Numbered from the stretch's first letter, positions 52,745 to 61,842 are shown. The stretch: DNA of 64,000 nucleotides from CBDBJQ01 sp965206405 (GCA_965206405.1 CBDBJQ010000006.1:1364001-1428000); one strand, 5' to 3'. Notes: generated by a model not told the origin, from the letters alone. Numbers and translations are program-made.

Positions 52745-53227
52745 GTGGGCGACCTCAGTCACACCGATGCGCAGGGACAGGCAAGAATGGTCGACGTGTC
52801 GGGCAAGGACTCAACCGTGCGCGAAGCCGCGGCCGCTGGCCGCATCCTAATGTCGCCTGAGACGATTGAGGCCATACGCGCCAACACGATCAAGAAGGGC
52901 GACGTCCTTCCGACCGCCCGCCTTGCCGGCATCATGGCGGCCAAGAAGACGCCCGACCTCATTCCCCTGTGCCATCCCCTTCCTCTCGCCTCGGCGAAGG
53001 TCGAGCTTGTCGTCAACGCGGAGGAAAACGCCGTCGAGATATCCGCAATCTGCAGAACCGTCGGGCAGACAGGCGTTGAGATGGAGGCCCTGACCGCAGT
53101 CGCGGCCAGCGCTCTCTGTGTCTACGATATGTGCAAGGCGATCGATCGGGGCATGACGATTGCTGACATCCACCTGATCCGCAAGACCGGCGGCGCTTCG
53201 GGCCGTTGGACTGCCGAAGGGCAATGA
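52745..53227 (+). CDS. moaC: Cyclic pyranopterin monophosphate synthase
   Basis: Works with MoaA to make cyclic pyranopterin monophosphate, the first intermediate of molybdenum cofactor synthesis. From GTG 52745 the protein has 160 residues, equal to typical MoaC. Motifs are SHTDAQGQARMVDVSGK, AKKTPDLIPLCHPLPLASAKVE (active site), TVGQTGVEMEALTAVAASALCVYDMCKA and IHLIRKTGGASG. An alternative ATG at 52622 would add 41 residues, mostly repeat-encoded Asp/Pro/Thr. It overlaps moeA by 4 bp. Its place after trpC is conserved in alphaproteobacteria. Confidence 0.94.
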   Translation: MGDLSHTDAQGQARMVDVSGKDSTVREAAAAGRILMSPETIEAIRANTIKKGDVLPTARLAGIMAAKKTPDLIPLCHPLPLASAKVELVVNAEENAVEISAICRTVGQTGVEMEALTAVAASALCVYDMCKAIDRGMTIADIHLIRKTGGASGRWTAEGQ

Positions 53228-54438
53228 TTTCTGTCGCCGAGGCGCGCGAACGCATTCTCGCCCATGTACGGCCGCTTCCCGCCGAACAGATTCCCTTGTC
53301 TGACGGGCTTGGGCGCGTGCTTGCACGGGACGTCGTTGCCCGACGCACGCAACCACCAGCGGCGGTTTCGGCGATGGACGGATACGCGGTGCGCGCGGCC
53401 GATGTCACGACCACGCCGGTAACGCTGAAGGTGGTCGGCTATGCTCCCGCCGGCAGCGCTTACGACACCCCGCTGCAGGCCGGAGAGACGGTTCGGATCT
53501 TCACCGGAGCGCCGGTTCCCGACAATGCCGACGCCATCGTCATCCAGGAAAACACTGAACTCGAGGGTAACGCGGTTGTGGTTCAGACCGGGGCGGCGCC
53601 CGGAACCTTTATCCGTCCCGCGGGGCTCGATTTTTCAGAGGGCGATACCGTGCTGTCTGCCGGCAGGGTGCTCTCAGCCCGTGACATCGGTCTCGCAGCG
53701 GCGATGAACGTGCCGTGGCTGATGGTGACCCGTCAGCCGCAGGTGGCGATCCTGTCGACCGGCGACGAGGTCGTCATGCCCGGTGATCCGATCGGCCCAA
53801 ATCAGATCGTCAGTTCCAACGCTCTCGCTCTCGGCGCCCTCGCAGCAGTGTTCGGTGCAAGACCCCTACAGCTCGGAATTGCCCCGGACGACAAGGGAGC
53901 GCTGGCTGAAATGGCTGCCGGTGCAGCCGGAAGCGATATCTTCGTGACAACCGGCGGTGTCTCGACTGGCGATCACGATCTCGTGCGCGACGTTCTCGGT
54001 GAGCACGGCATGAGGCTCGATTTCTGGCGCATCGCCATGCGCCCTGGCAAACCGCTGATGGTTGGCGAGAACGAGGGTACCCTGGTCCTCGGGCTGCCGG
54101 GAAATCCCGTTTCGACGGTTGTCTGCGCACTGGTGTTCCTGCAACCCGCTCTTGCGGCCATGCAACGTCGCGCACAGGCGGTGAACACGACGATCAAGGC
54201 CCGGCTCGCCGTTCCCGCACCTGCCAACGACCAGCGGGAAGACTATCTGCGCTCTGTGCTCTCGCGCAACGAAAACGGCGAGATGGTGGTCGAGCCCTTC
54301 GAGCGCCAGGACAGCGCCATGATGGCCTTGCTCGCGCGCTCCGACTGCTTCGTGATCCGCCCCCCTCATGCCCCGGCAGCGGAAGCCGGTGAAATCGTCG
54401 AGGTGCTACTCCTGCCTGCCGGAATGGCCAGTGCCTGA
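53224..54438 (+). CDS. moeA: Molybdopterin molybdenumtransferase
   Basis: Inserts molybdate into adenylylated molybdopterin. The 404-residue protein shows the MoeA domain order: N-terminal SVAEARERILAHV, PPAAVSAMDGYAVRAADV, then VRIFTGAPVPDNADAIVIQE. The MoCF-binding domain follows (VAILSTGDEVVMPGDPIGPNQIVSSN, FVTTGGVSTGDHDLV, ALRPGKPL-like AMRPGKPLMVG and LGLPGNPVSTVVCALVFL), then a C-terminal barrel. ATG 53224 overlaps the moaC stop (ATGA). It is the last gene of the trpGDC-moaC-moeA operon. Confidence 0.96.
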   Translation: MISVAEARERILAHVRPLPAEQIPLSDGLGRVLARDVVARRTQPPAAVSAMDGYAVRAADVTTTPVTLKVVGYAPAGSAYDTPLQAGETVRIFTGAPVPDNADAIVIQENTELEGNAVVVQTGAAPGTFIRPAGLDFSEGDTVLSAGRVLSARDIGLAAAMNVPWLMVTRQPQVAILSTGDEVVMPGDPIGPNQIVSSNALALGALAAVFGARPLQLGIAPDDKGALAEMAAGAAGSDIFVTTGGVSTGDHDLVRDVLGEHGMRLDFWRIAMRPGKPLMVGENEGTLVLGLPGNPVSTVVCALVFLQPALAAMQRRAQAVNTTIKARLAVPAPANDQREDYLRSVLSRNENGEMVVEPFERQDSAMMALLARSDCFVIRPPHAPAAEAGEIVEVLLLPAGMASA

Positions 54439-54503
54439 ATCCAAGGTGTCTGGCTGCCAATATCTGACCCGGGGCGCATGAATCCGGGCCTCAACGGGCT
54501 GAC

Positions 54504-54532
54504 TTGACACGTATTGGGAACGCGCATAGAAC
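54504..54532 (+). promoter_or_regulatory. Probable lexA promoter with overlapping LexA box (GAAC-N7-GAAC)
   Basis: GAACGCGCATAGAAC at 54518-54532 is the reverse complement of GTTC-N7-GTTC, the LexA (SOS) operator of alphaproteobacteria. A TTGACA at 54504-54509 is a good -35; with 17-bp spacing the -10 would be TAGAAC (54527-54532), inside the box. Binding of LexA there would block RNA polymerase, giving autoregulation. The box is 125 bp upstream of the lexA start. Confidence 0.78.
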
Positions 54533-54657
54533 AAACAGGCGCCATATTTACCGGCACCCTGCCAATTTGTACCCTGGGTCGACCCGCCTGTAACAAAAGC
54601 ATCGGAGCGAGCCGAAACGGGGCCGGCGCAGGAACAAAGAAATAACAGGTGACAACG

Positions 54658-55332
54658 ATGCTAACGCACAAACAAAATGACCTCCTTCGCTACATAGACA
54701 AATACAATCGCGAACACCGGGGCGTCTCGCCCTCCTACGAAGAGATGCGGGATGCCATGAATCTGAAATCAAAATCGGGCATCTTCCGACTGATCCAGTC
54801 TCTCGAGGAAAGAGGCTTTCTCGAGCGCTTAAAATACCGGGCGCGCGCCATTCGGATCGTGCAACTCCCCGATATCTCGTCCAAGGCGCTGCCTCCGTCA
54901 CAAGGCGCTGCCCCAGCCGAAGCTGCCAACGTCCTGCACGAAATCGTGGAATCGATACAACTGCCGCTGCGTGGCCAGATCGCCGCAGGAACGCCTATCG
55001 AGGCCCTGCAGAACGAGAGCGACTCCATCGAGGTGCCGGCCACGATGCTCGGCGGCGGTGAGCACTATGCCCTAAAAATCGAGGGCGATTCGATGATCGA
55101 GGCTGGCATCATGGACGGCGATACGGTGATCTTGAATCGTTGCAACACTGCCGAGAACGGTGCCATCGTGGTCGCCCTGATCGACGACGAGGAAGCGACG
55201 CTGAAGCGCTACAGGAAGAACAAGAGCTCGGTCGCGCTCGAACCCGCAAACAAGAATTACGGAATACAGATCTACGGCCCGGCTCGAATTGCGATTCAAG
55301 GCAAGCTCGTTGGCCTCCTCCGGCAGTACTGA
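54658..55332 (+). CDS. lexA: SOS-response repressor LexA
   Basis: Represses DNA-damage genes and self-cleaves when RecA is activated. The 224-residue protein has an N-terminal winged helix (MLTHKQNDLLRYIDKY, SPSYEEMRDAMNLKSKSGIFRLIQSLEERGFL). The Ala110-Gly111 cleavage site is in GQIAAGTP. The Ser145 (GDSMIEAGI) and Lys183 (EATLKRYR) dyad belongs to the S24 peptidase. ATG 54658 is preferred to GTG 54649 because AGGTGA sits 5-6 bp before it. It has its own SOS-controlled promoter. Confidence 0.96.
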   Translation: MLTHKQNDLLRYIDKYNREHRGVSPSYEEMRDAMNLKSKSGIFRLIQSLEERGFLERLKYRARAIRIVQLPDISSKALPPSQGAAPAEAANVLHEIVESIQLPLRGQIAAGTPIEALQNESDSIEVPATMLGGGEHYALKIEGDSMIEAGIMDGDTVILNRCNTAENGAIVVALIDDEEATLKRYRKNKSSVALEPANKNYGIQIYGPARIAIQGKLVGLLRQY

Positions 55333-55410
55333 TAGAACACTCGATCTTGCAGAACCGGTGCGGCCTCCTGGCCATCCGGGTCAGCAATGGCTGCATGAAG
55401 GGCTGCCTTG

Positions 55411-56838
55411 ATGACGGTCGTCACCCGTTTCGCTCCCTCCCCGACCGGTTTTCTCCATATCGGCGGTGCCCGCACGGCGCTGTTCAACTGGCTGTTCTCC
55501 CGGCATCACGGCGGCCGGTTCCTGCTCAGGATCGAGGACACCGACCGGGAGCGCTCCACCGAGGCGGCGGTTGCAGCAATCATCGATGGCCTAACCTGGC
55601 TTGGCCTCGACTGGGACGGCGCAGTCACTCGCCAGACCCAGAGCCTCGATCGTCACGTCGCCGTCGCCCAAAGCCTCATTGAAGAAGGCAAGGCCTATTA
55701 TTGCTACTGCACGCCCGAGGAACTCGCAACGATGCGCGAGCAGGCAAAAAAAAAGAAGCGCCCCATCGCCTATGACGGCCGATGGCGCGACAGGGCCCCC
55801 TCAGAGGCACCAGCCGGTATTCAACCGACAGTCCGCATCAAGATGCCACGGGACGGAGAAACCGTGATCTACGATCATGTCCAGGGAGAGGTCAGGATCA
55901 ACAATCGGCAACTCGACGACTTCATCATCCTCCGCGCCGATATGACACCCACCTACATGCTGTCTGTCGTTGTCGACGATCATGATTCCAAAGTCACGCA
56001 CGTCATTCGAGGCGACGACCATTTGAACAACGCTTTCCGACAGCATCACCTGTTTCTGGCCGCCGGCTGGCCCGTCCCGGAATGCGCCCATCTGCCCCTA
56101 ATCCATGGCCCTGACGGGAAAAGGATGAGCAAGAGGCACGGCGCCCTGTCCGTGCAGGAGTACCAGGGGAGCGGATACCTCCCGGACGCCCTCAAAAACT
56201 ACCTGCTGCGCCTGGGCTGGAGCCACGGGGATGACGAAATCATTGATACCGCACAGGCGGTCGCGTGGTTCGATCTCAATGGTGTTGGTCGCTCACCGGC
56301 CCATTTCGACTGGGACAAGCTAGCCAACCTTAATTCCCATTATCTCCAGGCCATGCCCGAGGATGCGCTGCTTCCTCTCCTGGAAAATCGCATTACTGAA
56401 AAGACCGGCATTGCGCTGAACGAGACCCTGAGAGAAAGATTGCGCGCCTCCCTTCCGGAGCTGACCGTGCGAGCCAAAACCCTGAGGGATCTGTGCAACA
56501 GCGCCCTGTTTCTCGTCCAAGCGCCGAAATTCCCTCTTGCAGACGCCAAGGCCGCCAAGGCTCTCGGTGAAGAGAGCACCGAAATTCTTTCCGTCGCCGG
56601 CGACAGGCTTGGCGCATCCGAAGATTGGACAACCGCCGGGCTCGAAGCACTCATGCGGGATCTCACGCAAGAGAGGGATCTCAAGCTCGGCAAGCTCGCC
56701 GGTCCCTTGCGGGCCGCGCTGACAGGATCCTCGGTCTCACCGGGTATTTTTGAAGTCATGTCAGCACTCGGGCGCGAGGAATGCCTTGCCCGCATAGCCC
56801 GAGCCGCTACAGCTTCCCGCGCCGCCACAGGCTGTTGA
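55411..56838 (+). CDS. gltX: Glutamyl-tRNA synthetase
   Basis: Charges tRNA(Glu). The 475-residue class I synthetase has the HIGH-type motif FAPSPTGFLHIGGAR (His16) and the KMSKS-type motif DGKRMSKRHG near residue 236. It also has FLLRIEDTDRERS and the anticodon-binding C-terminal helical domain. ATG 55411 is preferred over the adjacent TTG 55408. In alphaproteobacteria, which often carry two GltX paralogues, this could be GltX1 or a paralogue charging tRNA(Gln); the lexA-gltX-gltA position favours the housekeeping copy. Confidence 0.94.
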   Translation: MTVVTRFAPSPTGFLHIGGARTALFNWLFSRHHGGRFLLRIEDTDRERSTEAAVAAIIDGLTWLGLDWDGAVTRQTQSLDRHVAVAQSLIEEGKAYYCYCTPEELATMREQAKKKKRPIAYDGRWRDRAPSEAPAGIQPTVRIKMPRDGETVIYDHVQGEVRINNRQLDDFIILRADMTPTYMLSVVVDDHDSKVTHVIRGDDHLNNAFRQHHLFLAAGWPVPECAHLPLIHGPDGKRMSKRHGALSVQEYQGSGYLPDALKNYLLRLGWSHGDDEIIDTAQAVAWFDLNGVGRSPAHFDWDKLANLNSHYLQAMPEDALLPLLENRITEKTGIALNETLRERLRASLPELTVRAKTLRDLCNSALFLVQAPKFPLADAKAAKALGEESTEILSVAGDRLGASEDWTTAGLEALMRDLTQERDLKLGKLAGPLRAALTGSSVSPGIFEVMSALGREECLARIARAATASRAATGC

Positions 56839-57042
56839 GATATTTGCCTGAAAACCTGTTTTTTAAGTCGTCTTTCAGGCCGCAAACCATGCTTCCGGAC
56901 GCTCCCGCACAGCGTCTGCCGGTTTGCCGATGACCCTTTCCGGCCTATATATAAGCTAGGTACAGAACCAGCGGTAAAGGATGTCGGCACCGCCTGAATC
57001 GTCCTGAATCCCGCTACTACAGGTGAAAGAAGAAGTTCAAGT

Positions 57043-58374
57043 ATGCCCCAGAAGTCAGCAGCCAAGAAACCCGAACAGACCAACGCTTATGCGACGCTTA
57101 CCGACCATACCACCGGTGAGAGTGTTGACCTCCCGATGCGTAAGGGGTCAGTCGGTCCCCAGGTCGTTGATGTCCGTCGCCTTTACAATGAACAGGGGAT
57201 CTTCACCTACGATCCGGGGTACACCTCAACCGGATCCTGTGAATCAAAAATCACCTATATCGACGGCGAGGAAGGCGTCCTCATGCATCGCGGCTACCGG
57301 ATCGAAGATCTGGCCGAAAACAGCGATTTCATGGAGGTTTGCTACCTGCTGTTGAACGGCGAGCTGCCGAACCCCGCAGAAAAGGAAAAATTCGAGACGA
57401 CCATCACCTATCATACGATGGTCCAGGAGCAACTGCAGTATCTCTATCGAGGCTTCCGCCGCGATGCGCATCCCATGGCCGTTCTGGTCGGTGTAGTCGG
57501 CGCCCTATCCGCCTTTTATCACGATTCCACCGATATCAACGATCCGACCCAGCGCATGATCGCTTCCCACCGGCTCATCGCCAAAATGCCGACGATCGCC
57601 GCAATGTCCTACAAGTACTCAATCGGGCAGCCCTTTATATATCCACGCAACGATCTCAAATACGCAGAGAACTTCCTTCACATGCTGTTCGCTGTACCAT
57701 GCGAGGAGCACAAAGTCGCGCCAGTCGTGGCCGACGCCATGGACAAAATCTTCATTCTCCATGCTGATCACGAGCAGAACGCATCGACGTCCACCGTCCG
57801 CATGGCCGGATCCTCCGGCGCGAACCCGTTCGCCTGTATCGCTGCCGGAATAGCCTCCCTGTGGGGGCCTTCGCATGGCGGCGCAAACGAGGCAGTTCTC
57901 AGCACGCTTGACCAAATCCAGTCCGTCGACCGTATTCCAGAATTTATCAAGAAAGCCAAGGATCCAGACGATGCGTTTCGCCTGATGGGCTTTGGGCATC
58001 GCGTCTACAAGAACTATGACCCTCGGGCCAAGGTCCTGCAGGCCAGTGCCCACGACGTTCTCCAGGCTCTTGGCATAGAGCGCGAGCCACTCCTGGAAAT
58101 CGCTCTTGAACTCGAGCGCATCGCCCTTGAAGACGAGTACTTTGTCGAGCGCAAGCTTTACCCGAATGTTGATTTCTATTCGGGCATTATCCTCAAGGCG
58201 ATGGGCTTTCCGGTCTCGATGTTTACCGTCCTTTTCGCCATAGCTCGAACGGTCGGGTGGATCGCGCAATGGCAGGAGATGATCGAGGATCCCGACCAGA
58301 AAATCGGCCGGCCTCGGCAACTCTACACCGGCCCGAACATGCGGCCTTATGTGATGCTGAAAGACCGCAAATAA
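57043..58374 (+). CDS. gltA: Citrate synthase
   Basis: Condenses acetyl-CoA and oxaloacetate to citrate at the entry of the TCA cycle. The 443-residue product is the long, NADH-sensitive type I form. Catalytic signatures are FILHADHEQNASTSTVRMAGSSGANPFACIAAGIASLWGPSHGGANEA, with the conserved His residues, MGFGHRVYKNYDPRA, and the Asp in YPNVDFYSGI. A 204-bp spacer separates it from gltX, so it probably has its own promoter. It converges on lpxB. Confidence 0.96.
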   Translation: MPQKSAAKKPEQTNAYATLTDHTTGESVDLPMRKGSVGPQVVDVRRLYNEQGIFTYDPGYTSTGSCESKITYIDGEEGVLMHRGYRIEDLAENSDFMEVCYLLLNGELPNPAEKEKFETTITYHTMVQEQLQYLYRGFRRDAHPMAVLVGVVGALSAFYHDSTDINDPTQRMIASHRLIAKMPTIAAMSYKYSIGQPFIYPRNDLKYAENFLHMLFAVPCEEHKVAPVVADAMDKIFILHADHEQNASTSTVRMAGSSGANPFACIAAGIASLWGPSHGGANEAVLSTLDQIQSVDRIPEFIKKAKDPDDAFRLMGFGHRVYKNYDPRAKVLQASAHDVLQALGIEREPLLEIALELERIALEDEYFVERKLYPNVDFYSGIILKAMGFPVSMFTVLFAIARTVGWIAQWQEMIEDPDQKIGRPRQLYTGPNMRPYVMLKDRK

Positions 58375-58519
58375 GCGTCACCCGCAAGCCCGCCTCCCAA
58401 GCCTCGACCCGCAGCCGTAACTTCATTCCAAATCCACACGGCTTTTTCCTGCCATCTCGGCTGTGGGCGGGTTCTGCCACTCGTCTGCGCTGGGTTTTGG
58501 CAACCGGGTTTAGCCGGAT

Positions 58520-59692
58520 CTATTGGTTCGGCGTAGTGCTGCGCCTTTTCGCATAGCCCATGACCACCTCGGCGGCACGTCCGCTCGGCGGCTTTGTATC
58601 GCCGAAGCCGATCTGACGAAGAGCCGGCGCGAGCGCCTGCAACTGTGCCCCGCCGGCCGGCCCCAGAAGTGGCAGCAGATGCTTGGCCAAAGCCTCCGGT
58701 GTGCAGTCTTTCTGCAGCAGTTCGGGAATGATCTCGATGTCCAGCAAGATATTGGCCAATGCCGCGTATGGTGTTCTGATCATCCGCCGAAGCAGAAACG
58801 CTGTTACCGGCGCGACACGATAGGCGACGACCATCGGTGTACCGGCCAGGGCCAGTTCAAGGGTTGCCGTTCCGGAAGCGACAATGGCCGCATTGCCGGC
58901 CGCCATTGCGTCGTATTTTTCCTGTGTGTCCTTGATGACCAAAGGTGTGCCGGGCCAGGCCTGGACGCTGTTGCGGACCAACGTCGCCATTCCCGGCACG
59001 GTGGGAACGACAACCCGGAAGGCCCCTACTTGGCGCTCCAGGATATCCAGCGCTTCACCAAAAACTTCCGCAAGCCGGGTAATTTCTCCCCGCCGGCTAC
59101 CCGGAAGGATGCACAGAACCGTTTCCTCGTCGCCAATACCCCGGCTGCGGCGAAAACTCTTCCCGGATCCACCCACGGCATCGCTCTCGACAATCGGATG
59201 ACCCACAAACCGGCAATCGAGGTCAGTATCTGCGAAAAACGCTGGCTCGAAGGGGAGTAGCGTCATTAGGCAATCGAATAGCCGCGCGAACTTGCCTGTC
59301 CGCCAGGGTCGCCAGGCCCATACCGTCGGGGATACATAGTGGATCTTTGGCACCTCGAAATCCCGAAGCCTTCTCGCAACACCGATCGAAAAAGAAGGAG
59401 CATCGATGGTGATGACAACGTCCGGGCGTGTGTCGCGCACATCGCGCGCCACCTGCCCCATCCGGTGCAGGATTCGCCGCGCATGCGGCAAAACCTCCAC
59501 CAGCCCCATTACTGCCAGCTCTTCCATCGCAAACAGGCTCTCGAGCCCCTGCGCGCGCATCGCCGGGCCTCCGACTCCGCGAAAACGCACCTGGCTCCCC
59601 GTTTCCGCGATTAGTTTCCGCATCAACCTATCGCCCAGAAAATCACCCGACGGTTCGCCGCAAACCAGATAGATCGACAGGGTTTCGGTCAT
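58520..59692 (-). CDS. lpxB: Lipid A disaccharide synthase
   Basis: Glycosyltransferase family 19 enzyme joining UDP-2,3-diacylglucosamine and lipid X at the inner membrane. The 390-residue product has YLVCGEPSGDFLGDRLM at the start, VVITIDAPSFSIGVARRLR, HYVSPTVWAWRPWRTGKFARLFD, LPGSRRGEI and ASGTATLELALAGTPMVVAYR. It overlaps the lpxI stop region by 4 bp and ends the bamA-fabZ-lpxA-lpxI-lpxB run. Confidence 0.95.
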   Translation of the reverse strand: MTETLSIYLVCGEPSGDFLGDRLMRKLIAETGSQVRFRGVGGPAMRAQGLESLFAMEELAVMGLVEVLPHARRILHRMGQVARDVRDTRPDVVITIDAPSFSIGVARRLRDFEVPKIHYVSPTVWAWRPWRTGKFARLFDCLMTLLPFEPAFFADTDLDCRFVGHPIVESDAVGGSGKSFRRSRGIGDEETVLCILPGSRRGEITRLAEVFGEALDILERQVGAFRVVVPTVPGMATLVRNSVQAWPGTPLVIKDTQEKYDAMAAGNAAIVASGTATLELALAGTPMVVAYRVAPVTAFLLRRMIRTPYAALANILLDIEIIPELLQKDCTPEALAKHLLPLLGPAGGAQLQALAPALRQIGFGDTKPPSGRAAEVVMGYAKRRSTTPNQ

Positions 59693-60504
59693 TCCCCGAC
59701 CGGCAAGGCAACAACGAAGAGACCGAGGTTGTTGGCAATCTTCGTAACCTCGCTTTTATCCACGACCAGGGTTGCCTCGGCAGCAACGGCGATACCTCGT
59801 AGCCTCGCACGGTGTGCGTTACGGACCGTTGCAGGGCCAATCGTCGGTAAATCGGCTTTTCGCTCCTGCCCGCGCTTCGGTAGTTTGATCAAAACCCCGC
59901 CGGGGCCGTCCCGGCTCAACGCTCCGCACCGCTCCATCAATGCGTCTGTCCCCTCGGCGGCCTCGATACCGAGAACGATGCCTGACTGAACGACGACCGC
60001 CTGTCCGATATCGGCCGAAGCCACCTCGTCGAGCACCTGTTTTCCTCTCTCGATATCGTCCTGTGCGCTTTGATCCGGTGCATGTCTCCCCATGACTCCG
60101 GCCGGCGGCAGCAGATCAATGAGTATGTCCTCCGGCCCGAGCATGCCGAATCCCCGGCGTTCGAGATTCTTGATGATTATCTTCAGAATACCGTCATCCC
60201 CACGAAGTGCAGCCCGGGCGAGGAGCCGGACAGCCAAACCGTCGGGTCGTAGTTCTGCCAGGGAAGGTCGCCGGATATTCCCGGCAAGGACGATATCCGT
60301 GATTTTCCGGTTCTGGGCGATTTGGAGGATATTCTCGGCAGCTCCAAGACGGACCCAGTCATGGTCAACCCCGTCGATCGTCTCAGGATCGGCGTGTCCT
60401 TCCAGGGCAATGACATGAAAGGTGCAGGCCGAGGAGCGGCAGGCCTGGATCAGTTTTCCCGGAAGGTTTCCGCCACCGGCAATGATGCCGATTTTTTTCG
60501 CCAT
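59689..60504 (-). CDS. lpxI: UDP-2,3-diacylglucosamine pyrophosphatase LpxI
   Basis: Hydrolyses UDP-2,3-diacylglucosamine to lipid X. LpxI is the alphaproteobacterial replacement for LpxH. The 271-residue protein has IGIIAGGGNLPGKLIQACR at the N-terminus and the DUF1009 core: GIVLGIEAAEGTDALMERCG, VLIKLPKRGQERKADLPTIGPATV and the closing RGIAVAAEATLVVDKSEV. Its place between lpxA and lpxB is the conserved one. Confidence 0.95.
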   Translation of the reverse strand: MAKKIGIIAGGGNLPGKLIQACRSSACTFHVIALEGHADPETIDGVDHDWVRLGAAENILQIAQNRKITDIVLAGNIRRPSLAELRPDGLAVRLLARAALRGDDGILKIIIKNLERRGFGMLGPEDILIDLLPPAGVMGRHAPDQSAQDDIERGKQVLDEVASADIGQAVVVQSGIVLGIEAAEGTDALMERCGALSRDGPGGVLIKLPKRGQERKADLPTIGPATVRNAHRARLRGIAVAAEATLVVDKSEVTKIANNLGLFVVALPVGE

Positions 60505-60506
60505 GT

Positions 60507-61298
60507 TCAGGAGAGGCGAGCCCCGACATATTGGCGGGACGTCTCACCCTTAAGGAAGGAAAGTAGATCCGACATTGCGCCCTCGGAACCGAAACGCTCC
60601 CTGATATCCTCAATCCGATCCTCGGACATCGAGCTTCCCGACACTAAGAGGTCTATGGCGCCTCGCACTGCCTTGATCTCTTCCGGCGTAAATTTGCGTC
60701 GGCGCAGGCCTACTATGTTCGTGCCATGCAACCAGGCCCGGCCACCCTGTACTAGTCCATACGGGATGACGTCTCTCTCCACACCTGAAAAACCGCCGAT
60801 CATGGCATGCGTTCCGATACGGCAATGCTGATGTACGGTCGCCAGCCCTCCGACGATCGCATAATCATCGATGCGGACGTGACCACCAAGAGTCGCGTTA
60901 TTTGCCAGGATGATTGAATTACCGATCTGGCAATCATGGGCGACATGACATCCGACCATCAGCAAATTGTTGTCGCCAATGCGGGTTTCCATTCCACCGC
61001 CGCTGGTACCCAGGTGGAGCGTGGCATGCTCGCGCACCTTGTTGTTCCTGCCGATGACCAGGAAAGATTCCTCGCCTGCATATTTCAAATCCTGGGGCGC
61101 GTGGCCGAGGACGGCAAAAGGGAAAATTACCGTGCCCTCGCCAACAATCGTATTGCCGGTGACCACGACGTGGGAATGCAGAATGACGTTGTTTTCGAGA
61201 CGGACGCTCTCACCAACTACACAGAAAGGTCCGACAGAAACGCCAGCGCCGATTTCCGCTCCAGCACCGACCTCGGCCAAAGGGTGAATACTGCTCAT
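60507..61298 (-). CDS. lpxA: UDP-N-acetylglucosamine O-acyltransferase
   Basis: First enzyme of lipid A synthesis, adding a 3-hydroxyacyl chain from acyl carrier protein to UDP-GlcNAc. The 263-residue protein begins with left-handed beta-helix hexapeptide repeats (IHPLAEVGAGAEIGAGVSVGPF). The catalytic His121 lies in GCHVAHDCQIGNS, and a helical C-terminal domain follows. ATG 61298 overlaps the fabZ stop by 4 bp; an upstream ATG at 61379 is inside fabZ and out of the family pattern. Confidence 0.95.
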   Translation of the reverse strand: MSSIHPLAEVGAGAEIGAGVSVGPFCVVGESVRLENNVILHSHVVVTGNTIVGEGTVIFPFAVLGHAPQDLKYAGEESFLVIGRNNKVREHATLHLGTSGGGMETRIGDNNLLMVGCHVAHDCQIGNSIILANNATLGGHVRIDDYAIVGGLATVHQHCRIGTHAMIGGFSGVERDVIPYGLVQGGRAWLHGTNIVGLRRRKFTPEEIKAVRGAIDLLVSGSSMSEDRIEDIRERFGSEGAMSDLLSFLKGETSRQYVGARLS

Positions 61299-61771
61299 TC
61301 CGCGTCTGCCAGCATGGCCGAGAAGACAGCTTCGGCAACAATCTGCCCATCGACTTTTGCCATGCCCTTGAACCGCCATACGTTCCGGCGGCCAAAATCC
61401 TCGGTGATATAAAGATAGAGAACGTCGCCGGGCACGACCGGTTTGCGAAACTTAGCGTCCTTTATGGACATGAAGTAAACGATCTTTCCATCATGCTCGA
61501 GCCCCAAACTGTACATGATCATCACAGCTGCGCTCTGCGCCATCGCCTCAATGATGTAAACACCCGGCATGACTGCCTTAACCGGAAAATGGCCCTGGAA
61601 ATAGGGTTCGCCGATCGTTACGCACTTAATTCCGGTTACCGACTCGTTCGGTATTAAATCGACAACCCTGTCGATCATCAGAACTGGATAGCGATGGGGA
61701 ATTAGTCTCTGGATGCCGTCAAGATCAAGCGCGATCCCCGGCTCCGAAGCTACCTTCTTGCGCGAAGCCAT
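61295..61771 (-). CDS. fabZ: 3-hydroxyacyl-ACP dehydratase FabZ
   Basis: Dehydrates 3-hydroxyacyl-ACP in fatty-acid synthesis. The 158-residue hot-dog protein has IQRLIPHRYPVLMIDRVVDL. The catalytic His61 is in YFQGHFPVKAVMPGV and the catalytic Glu75 in IIEAMAQSAAV. It follows bamA by only 72 bp, with no lpxD in between, unlike the usual bamA-lpxD-fabZ order. Confidence 0.96.
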   Translation of the reverse strand: MASRKKVASEPGIALDLDGIQRLIPHRYPVLMIDRVVDLIPNESVTGIKCVTIGEPYFQGHFPVKAVMPGVYIIEAMAQSAAVMIMYSLGLEHDGKIVYFMSIKDAKFRKPVVPGDVLYLYITEDFGRRNVWRFKGMAKVDGQIVAEAVFSAMLADAE

Positions 61772-61842
61772 ATCGATATCCCTGTCTCAAAGCCCTGTGC
61801 TGCGCTTTCCGGAAAACCTTGTCCGCGCCTTCTGAGCGCCTT

